This document shows, in pieces, positions 47,068-54,752 of a stretch of DNA of 54,752 nucleotides. The stretch is from Ophryocystis elektroscirrha (lineage: Eukaryota; Apicomplexa; Conoidasida; Neogregarinorida; Ophryocystidae), in NCBI GenBank assembly GCA_030141585.1, contig JAQIFP010000006.1, positions 7,050-61,801 on the forward strand. The letters run 5' to 3'. The notes below the pieces were generated by a model that had not been told where the DNA came from, ran no database searches, and worked only from the letters and a program-made list of their open reading frames with translations. A program made the translations under genes and the position numbers. Position 1 is the first letter of the stretch; every line of letters begins with the position of its first letter.

Positions 47068-49440
47068 ATGGGTACTCTCCTACAATACGTTAAAAGCCAA
47101 TTTTCTGATGCTATTAGTCAAGTTATAAATGAGTCTTATACAGCAAATGTTGTTGCTGCTAATCCTAAATTTGGGGATTATCAATGTATACTAAAAAATA
47201 TATATATGTACAATTATTCTTTATAGGTAATGATGTAATGTCTTTATTGAGAAAAAATAAAAGTCAAGATATTACTGCCAAACAATTAGCTGATGTTTGT
47301 CTTATTTCGTATTTATCATCTTACAGAAAATAGCATCTCATTTAGATGCGTCAAATTTCTCAAATATTGTTGTAAATGCATCTGGTTTTATAACGGTTAA
47401 ATTATCCGATCAATTCTTGAGGGAATCTATAATAAATAAAAGTATCAAAATTCCAAATTCAGAAATAAATGATACCAAGTTTGAAAAAAAAAAAAAAAAA
47501 AAAAAAAATAGGTTACGCTGCATTGTTGACTACAGCTCTCCGAATATAGCTAAAGAAATGCATGTAGGACATCTTCGCTCTACTATACTCGGCGAATGCA
47601 TATGTAATACTTATTATTTTCTGTACTATTTAATTTACAGGCAGAGTATTAGAGTACAAAAATTACCAAGTTACACGAATCAATCATTTGGGAGATTGGG
47701 GCACTCAATTTGGAATGCTTATACACTATATTAGCGAAAATAAACCCGATTTTCAAAGTCAAAACCTCAGTCTTGAAGACCTTACAAAATTTTACAAGTT
47801 GGCTAAGCAAAGGTACACAAATAAGTTATTATTGATCTAATTTTTTGTGCACTGAATATTGGTCATGTATATATCATAATTAACTATTCATGAATCTATA
47901 ATTAAATAATACATTATGCTATCTGTATAAAAAGTTTCAAGAAAAATATACATATATATATATATATATATATATTGTGTGTTTAAAATAAATATTTATT
48001 TGTCTTTGTAATATTGCGTCATAGTTAATCATACGAGGAATCTAATTATAATAAATCAATTATATAATTGTTATTAGATTTGATGCGGATGAAGAATTTA
48101 AAAAAAAATCACAGCAAGCTGTCGTAGATTTACAATGTAAAGCATTTTAAGGGTTTTATTTATTTCAGCAGGAAAAGATTTTTCATTGAAATGCTGGGAA
48201 AAAATATGCGATGTTTCAAGAGAAGGTTTCCAGAAAATTTATGATATATTAGACATACAATTAAAAGAAAGAGGAGAATCATTTTACAATAAAATGTAAC
48301 CAAACTTTCAGTTGTATATCATAAAGCCATAATGATTTGTGTTTTTACTAGAATTTTGTAATATAAATGAATTTTTAATTTAAGTATATTAGCGGGTGTT
48401 TGTAATATTCATACAATGAGATTTTACTTTTAATCATAGATAATAAACTTTACACAGTCCTAATAGAATATTTATCTTTGAATGAGCTTTTTTAAAATAA
48501 TTAAAAGCTAAACTTAAAATTTTTGCTTTAGGATACCGCAAGTTGTTCAAGAAGCAGAAGAGAAAGGGTTAATTACGGTGTCAGATGGAGCGAAATGTTT
48601 ATTTGTTGAAGACGATCCAGTCCCTTTAATATTAGTTAAATCTGATGGAGGATACGGCTACGATAGTACAGATTTTGCTGCAATTAAACATAGGTGAATA
48701 TTAGTTTTGTCTGAACGAATTATTAATAGGCTAGTTATTGAGAAACACGATATAGCGATCTATGTTACTGATTCTGGTCAAAGTAGTCATTTTAATAAAA
48801 TATTTAAAGCCGCTGAAATGATGGGCTGGTATAATTTAGAAAACCAGCGATGCGTGCATGTCGCCTTTGGTCTAGTTCAGGCACAAATTTTATGCTGTAT
48901 TATAAAATTATAGAATTCTGATGGAAAAAAGTTCAAGACCCGCTCGGGAGAAACAGTTAAATTAACGGATCTTTTAGATGAAGCTGTTCAAAGAGCAAAA
49001 ACTGAATTGATGAATAGAAAAGAAATACCTGAAGCCGATATAGAAGATACTTCAAAAAAAATAGGAATTGCTGCTCTTCGATATTTCGATCTTAAGCAAA
49101 ATAGACTAACAAATTACAAATTCTCTTTTGATAAAATGTTGGACCCCAAGGGCAATACAGCAGTTTATTTATTATATGCCTATGCACGTATATGTGCAAT
49201 ATTTCGAAAAGCTCAAATTGGTGATTCTCTAGTCTCTACAAAACAATTAGCCACTACTTTTGCAGATCAAGAACGTCAATTACTTCTCTATGTTCTCAAA
49301 TTTCCTGATGTTATTGATTCTATATACTCCGATTTCTTTGTGCACAAGTAAATATATACATATAAATTATTTTCATAAAAAAAAAAATAAAAATGATAAT
49401 TATTATACAATAATATATAAATATATATAAAACTATATAT

Positions 49441-49485
<45 letters not shown>

Positions 49486-49790
49486 TATAAAACTAAAAAG
49501 TTTATATATTATATTATCTAATTAATTTGTATATATATTTAAAAGCTGCAAAACAAAGAAATTATACATTATTATATTTAGACTGACTGATTACTTATAC
49601 GAACTTTCGGGACTTTTTACATTATTTTACCAAAATTGCAAAGTATTGGGTTCGGAACAAGAAGAGAGCCGATTAGCTTTGTGCAAAATAACTAAAGAAA
49701 TGTTCAAAGTAACTTTTAAATTTTAAAACATAAACGTTTTATTAGGTTGCATTTGATTTATTGTCTATTCAAAAATTAGAAAAATTATAA
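47068..49790 (+). CDS. RARS1: Arginyl-tRNA synthetase
   Basis: The first ATG (47068) opens [20 protein letters not shown]; an upstream acceptor-like TTGCAG leaves room for a 5' exon. Exons join through [31 protein letters not shown], then [20 protein letters not shown] (HIGH motif with LRST), [72 protein letters not shown], the KMSK-equivalent [13 protein letters not shown], the anticodon-binding domain and a last exon [14 protein letters not shown] with TAA at 49788-49790. This is a class I enzyme, apparently complete. A run of 25 A at 47484-47508 lies either in the coding sequence or in a 33-nt intron (see findings). No mitochondrial targeting sequence is obvious. Confidence 0.96.
47484..47508. 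repeat. A25 homopolymer inside the ArgRS gene
   Basis: 25 consecutive A residues, directly followed by TAG. It sits between the exon with INDTK and the one with LRCIVDYSS. Confidence 0.95.
49425..49485. repeat. (TA)n tracts in an ArgRS intron
   Basis: Interrupted TA runs, about 60 bp, in the last-but-one intron of the ArgRS gene, before the exon [11 protein letters not shown]. Confidence 0.85.
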
Positions 49791-49877
49791 GCTTTTTTGA
49801 ACTTAAACTTTACTTTGAAAGCGTACAAAAAAAAAAAAATACTTGAATATCTTGAAATTCAAGGTTGAATTCATTGT

Positions 49878-50213
49878 TTAATTTAAAGCTGATTTTATTG
49901 ATGGGTCATGAATATAATCCTTGAGTCCACGAAACAGTATGTTGTAATTTGAGAAGTCTTTCGCTACCAATCTAGCCAATTTGCAAAATAAAGTCCAATC
50001 TTTTTGTAGTATTCTTTTGCAATAAGATTCGTAGAGATGGGTGATATTTATCATATTATTATGCATTGATTTAAACGCAGATATTAATTCATTTTCTTTT
50101 GCGTCTTTAAAATAGCAATTAAGTAATTTTCCCTCTGCTGGAGGCTCAATTTTTACAGTGTTTATTGTAGCAAAGAAAAAAAAGAAAAAAATGGTATAAA
50201 AGATTGATTTCAT
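49878..50213 (-). CDS. Putative small secreted protein with phenylalanine-rich signal peptide (111 aa)
   Basis: From ATG 50213 the frame reads MKSIFYTIFFFFFFATINTV, a signal peptide with seven consecutive Phe, then KIEPPAEGKLLNCYFKDAKE and a helical mature part containing HNNMINITHLYESYCKRILQ and WTLFCKLARLVAKDF, ending at 49878. The mature part has three Cys. The frame extends 26 codons upstream without another ATG, so an upstream exon is possible. No family is recognised. It lies 87 bp from the ArgRS stop (convergent) and downstream of CAPZB on the same strand. Likely exported or lumenal (inference from the signal). Confidence 0.5.
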   Translation of the reverse strand: MKSIFYTIFFFFFFATINTVKIEPPAEGKLLNCYFKDAKENELISAFKSMHNNMINITHLYESYCKRILQKDWTLFCKLARLVAKDFSNYNILFRGLKDYIHDPSIKSALN

Positions 50214-50352
50214 TGTTGCAAACTTGAAACTGATGTTGCGACAAGAAGTAGGATGTACGAATATGAGACAGCTTCTTGATAAAGTTCGCATAGAGTTTGC
50301 ATGAGGGAAGAAACATGCGGTAGATGATATAGTGCAAATAGTTGTTCTTTAT

Positions 50353-51687
50353 TTACTTTTTTTTCAACGATTGAATATAAGCCTTTACTGGTTTACGCAA
50401 TATTATTTCCGTGTCTAATAGTTTAGATATATGTATCATTTCGACTTTGGTATATAATTTACTCTCTATGTCTTCAACGGCCTGTTCGATGATTCTGTAT
50501 TATATATATTTTTTTTTTGCAAGCATTTACTGCATATGATTTTCAATATTATCTAGCATATTTCTGGTGGATTGTTTTTGTATAGATGTCTAAAAAATTA
50601 TTATATATATATATATATAAACCGAAATATTACTTTTTCTTCCAATGCAACAGCAAGATCTTCAGAATTATTATTTAATATCACATATAACGTTGACATT
50701 ATTAAATAATCCACTAATAAAAAAACATATGAATAAATACAAATAATAAATACAATTATTTAATATATATAAATGTTAAAGCAATTAAAAATTTATATTC
50801 AATAAATACATATTAATGATTATATATATATAGTTTTCTATATATAATCTCTATGCAGTATAGCGTGAATACTTGATAGTCCATTAAACGTCACGGTTAT
50901 ATTATGGATTACAGCCCACGTAGCTTCAATATCGTTTATTTTTTCATCTATAATAATGAATATTCGATAGTTTATTAGCGTTAATATAAATATTTATTAT
51001 ATATATGCACAAGAGGGAATATATACTGGTAATTGTTGAGGAGAAATATTACACAAATACTGTAAATGAGTAATAATATTTATAATTCACAGCATATAAA
51101 CTTCATATAGTTCATATATTGGCACATATTGATATTATAATAATTATATTCATCAATATCATTACGGTTCGAAGTATACGTATATTAAAAACAAAGATTA
51201 TATTAATCTAATTAATTTATAACCTTTTCTTAATAAAAAAGCAACGCAAAAACCATCAACTCCTATTGGTCTATTCCATACGTAAACGGAAGAAACTCCC
51301 GAACGATAGATCAAATTACGATATTCATCATATTTTTTATTAAACCCAATTTCTAGCTGTCTGAATAATCCAACCCTAACAAACTTTGTATTTAAGTGAA
51401 CATACGGCTTATACAAGTTTTCTGCATTATCAATATATTCCCCATCCCACGGAGACCGAAAAGAGTCTCCATCACGATTGTATTTACTGCAAAGAAAAAA
51501 TTTTTGATTTTTTTTGTCAAGTAAAAGAAATGGTATAAAATCCTTGTAATCGTATATTACACGAAACTTTTCGGGAGAAAATTCGTCTAGCAACTTATAT
51601 ATACTTTTGAAGTTTACTCAAACATATGCAAACTTCTTTATAATCTTTTGGTGAAAAATTTTGTAATATTTTGTCTAAAGTATTCAT
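50353..51687 (-). CDS. CAPZB: F-actin capping protein subunit beta
   Basis: Starts MNTLDKILQNFSPKDYKEVC at 51687. The second exon contains KNQKFFLCSKYNRDGDSFRS followed by PWDGEY (animal: [20 protein letters not shown]) and YDEYRNLIYRSGVSSVYVW (animal: FDQYRDLYFEGGVSSVYLW), diagnostic for CapZ beta. Later exons give NDIEATWAVIHNITVTFNG, LYVILNN, NMLDNIE and IIEQAVEDIESKLYTKVEMI, ending KAYIQSLKKK with TAA at 50353-50355. With CapZ alpha (not in the window) it caps actin barbed ends. A 25-residue insert relative to animal CapZ beta follows PWDGEY (DNAENLYKPYVHLNTKF). Exons downstream of 51200 are short and some boundaries are not fixed. Confidence 0.9.
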
Positions 51688-51972
51688 TTTATCTAATAAG
51701 AGCTTAAACAAAATGTATTGTTTATGCACTCAATCATTTAAAATTATAAAATTTCAAAATATTTATTTTTTCTAAAATAATAATTTAATGCACAAAGAAA
51801 TTGAGAAAAAAATTAATTGTACTTGTCATTGTTCAAATTATTATATTTTGTTTTAATAATGCTAAATAATTTGATCTCATTGATCAAATAAAATAAAACT
51901 ATTTATTTAAGCTGTCAAAATTTAAATAATTTATTACATAAAATCTGTGTTTATTTCGTTCAACTATTAATA

Positions 51973-54752
51973 TTAGTTGTGGGAGGAATTTTCATTGCTA
52001 TCAAGTGGAAAAGAAGGTGTGATTGGATCTTGGAGAGGAGTCTCAGGCTTAGGCAAATAAGAGTATTTATGTTTCTCTGATCCTTCAGATTTTTCTGTAA
52101 TTGAATTGCATACAGAAACATTAGAAGGAAACAACTCAGCTTGCTGAGAGTTCTCTAAATCTTTTTTATTAGTTTCAATTACGGATTCTGGTGCGTCTTG
52201 TTTACAGGAAATTTCTGTTTCATTCAGTAATTGAGACGTTACTGGTAAATCGTAGATATCATTTTTATAAATTGTGCTATTGTCATTTGATACATCCACT
52301 ATTGAGTTTTCTTTGGAAATACTGCACCCTTGCTCTGATAATGCGAAATACACATAAATTTGTTGATTTAAATATAGAATATATTTATATAAACGACTTA
52401 AATTTATTTTTTATAAAAATGTCTATAAATTTGTTAATATTTGTAAGGTGGGGGTTTTTTTTTTAAATTTATATTTGACATAAATAAAAATAAAATATTA
52501 ATAATGAATACATTCACATATTTTTATTTTTATTTATTGATACTTATGATAATATAATTTACCTGAATCCGAATCATTTTCTTCATTATTTAAGTTTAAG
52601 AAGTCATCAATTGTCTCAACACATAAAAGCTTTTTAACGAGTTCAGATTGATAATTTTCTGCTACAATTAATTTCTTGTCAATTATCTTGGGGTCATTAA
52701 ACGTTAATCCAGTATACTCAACTAAACCAAAGTCTTCATTGTCTTCTTTCTAAAAAAAACAGGTTGAATGTAATCAAAAAATTCTTAATTCGCACTATCG
52801 AAAAAATTTATTAAGAATAATGCATTATTTTATACAGAGAAAATACTATGTGTTAAATAAATTATAAAAACACAAATAAAAAATTTTATCACATAAATCT
52901 TGCATAGTTAATTACTTTAAACATATATATATATATATATATATATGTAACTTCATATTTATAAATGTAACTGATTAATTGTATATATGTATATATACAT
53001 ACATTAATAAGACAGAATGTTTATTGAAAATTTAAATATTTGAGTTATGTGCTAAGGAGGGGGTAAAAAAATACTCAATATTATTATATAAATGAGCTAT
53101 AAGAATATTTCATTTATCAATTAACAAGTAAAAATGTTTTATAGTACGAGGAATAAATGACTAACCGTTACAGTATCATCATATGCGTGTTCTTTGAACA
53201 AAATATCGGAAAGACTTTCAGCAAAATCTTCATTTTCAGCAGAAAATTTTAACAAACTATGATAGAACAAAGCCCTTTCCTTGACGTGTATGGATACAGA
53301 AGGATCATTCAATAGCTGTTTATCTATAATTTATACACTAAAGTACCAAATCAAAAACACGTATAAGAATAGAACTCATCACTTCAGGCTGCGCTATAAA
53401 CGTTTTAACGGATGAAACAAGTAATGCAAGTAAAATACGGTGGTAGCAAAGAAGTTGCTCAGATTTGTCTGTTAAAGGTTCAGCGTTTTCTTTTTTTTGG
53501 GCTTTTTGTTCAAAAAATGTAATAACTTTCTCTAAAACGGGGGGAAGCTCTGTTACGTAACTTGCATAGTGACCTGGAAATCTATTATACTGCTTAGTAT
53601 ATATACCTGCCGCATGAAGACATTCCGCTTCAAAATCAAATGTATAAAGTTTTTTCTCTGAACCTTAGCAATGTTGCATATTTTTTTTATTTACTTGTAA
53701 CATATGGTAGTATGGAAAGATCATTAATGTGCAACGGTAGTTCAATTCCATTAAATAAATAAAAAAACCAGAAAAAAGGTAATTTTGTGAACATACAGCA
53801 CTGCAGGGAATGAAATAATATGTTTAAGGAAATTTATGCTTATTTACATTATTAAATATATAATCATAATTTTGCTTTTTATTTTTAATGAACGTCTAAC
53901 TGTTTCACTACATGAAATGTAAGAGTGATGAAATTAACCTCCATCGTTGAAGTTTTTAGCGTTGAGTAATAAAATTACCATAGATACAAGCTGCTCCTTG
54001 ACATTTTCTGAAAGTTCTGCAAGTTTCATAATGAGTAATACGACTTGAGCGTTGCGGTTGCTTAACTTAGAAACTTCAGTGCAAATGTAATTTTGCACTT
54101 CTTCATAAATTATGTCAGCATTTTCCTAAAGATAAGTATTTAGTAAGACATCGAAAAAAGCTAAGATCTTACATGGTTAGCTAAAAGCTTGAGCATGTAT
54201 ATTTGATCAATTTGAAAATCTTCCGGCATATACCAATTACAGTAAAAAATATTTAGCAGGGAATTCGGAAACACATCTTTTTTGAATCCTAGAAAATATT
54301 GTATTTATACAAATACTACGCTTAATAAACTGTACACTAGCAATTTTACATATATATGGGTATATATACTTAGCAGCAACAGAAATTATAAACAGCAGGT
54401 AAGTTCATCCTTAAATATTTTATATAACATAGTAACTATTAGTATACAGACCTGGTTGATTCTTCTCTCCTAATTTAACAAGATGATGAAGACATGAAAT
54501 GGCTACATGTTTTTCATCAATATCGCCTGTCATATAAATAATAATCCACCGAGATATCAACACTTTTAGAAAAGGTATCAATTCAACAGCATTATTCAAG
54601 TAACAATTAGTTAAAACTGAGTTATAATATAAGTTCTGAGTGATAGGCTCTCTAAGTAACTTCATATATTTTGAAGGATCTTTGTCAAATAAGTTTAATT
54701 CCAATAACTCGGCTTTAGTCTCATACGTGTAATCAGGAAACCTATTAAAAAA
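51973..54752 (-). CDS. Beta-adaptin-like subunit of an AP complex, 5' end outside the window
   Basis: Reads leftward from the window edge. Visible exons give FPDYTYETKAELLELNLFDK, FLKVLISRWIIIY, CLHHLVKLGEKNQPG, FKKDVFPNSLLNIFY, PEDFQIDQIYMLKLLANHEN with ADIIYEEVQNYICTE, AQVVLLIMKLAELSENVKEQ, HYASYVTELPPVLEKVITFF, LLCYHRILLALLVSSVKTF and VKERALFYHSLLKFSAENED (beta-adaptin: VRDRAxIYWRLLS). The order matches the alpha-solenoid trunk of AP beta subunits: a DPxxIKxLKLEIL-like stretch, then the repeat with DRA. The final exons are acidic and Ser-rich (KKLLCVETIDDFLNLNNEEN; PETPLQDPITPSFPLDSNEN) and I see no appendage (ear) domain. AP-1/2, AP-3 and AP-4 cannot be separated here. Confidence 0.62.

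Noticed and set aside
1..54752. tRNA or rRNA genes, CRISPR arrays, transposons
   Set aside because: No cloverleaf with the GTTCGA-type T-loop, no rRNA core motif, no spaced direct repeats, and no transposase, reverse transcriptase or terminal repeats were seen. Small structured RNAs cannot be excluded by eye.

Overview
This is a gene-dense, very AT-rich (roughly three quarters A+T by eye) segment of a eukaryotic nuclear genome. Nearly all genes are spliced, and the proteins are eukaryotic housekeeping proteins: cytosolic ribosomal protein eS4, 40S biogenesis factor TSR1, DNA polymerase alpha, cytosolic-type ArgRS, spliceosomal CTNNBL1 and CRIPT, capping protein beta, ESCRT-III, and a beta-adaptin-like subunit. 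TAA, TAG and TGA all act as stops, so the code is standard. A TOM7-like gene implies a mitochondrion (or derivative) with a TOM complex. The most distinctive property is intron size: most introns I could resolve are only 29-38 nt (GT...AG, often ending TAG), with a minority of 50-750 nt that often hold AT microsatellites. Intergenic distances are also tiny. This fits a compact protist, possibly a parasite; a triple CCCH finger protein and a secreted GMC oxidoreductase would suit an alveolate or related protist, but I cannot place it securely.

Layout. 0.1-6.6 kb (+): a large unrecognised protein, a SAPS-domain-like PP6 regulatory subunit, and a Snf7/CHMP4 ESCRT-III protein. 6.7-12.4 kb, mostly (-): a small hypothetical, a RING protein, TOM7 (+), a triple CCCH zinc-finger protein, and two short unknown proteins. 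12.4-19.9 kb (+): HRQ1-type DEAD/H helicase and ZC3H15/DFRP1. 20-31.3 kb (-): eS4, TSR1, a coiled-coil protein, CTNNBL1 and a second coiled-coil protein. 31.5-38.1 kb: GMC oxidoreductase (+), MMTAG2-like (-), CRIPT (+), and a single-exon 890-residue protein with CTD-like heptads (-). 38.9-54.8 kb: small secreted-type protein (-), POLA1 (-), exopolyphosphatase/prune (-), ArgRS (+), another small secreted-type protein (-), CAPZB (-), and a beta-adaptin-like subunit cut by the window edge (-).

There is no operon logic. Neighbours are mostly unrelated housekeeping genes, although ribosome biogenesis and translation (eS4, TSR1, ZC3H15, ArgRS), splicing (CTNNBL1, CRIPT) and genome replication/repair (POLA1, HRQ1) recur. 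Four divergent pairs share only 55-74 bp between start codons, and convergent pairs can have under 20 bp between stops. Exon structures below were derived by hand; where I quote a total length, the summed exons are a multiple of three and end at an in-frame stop.
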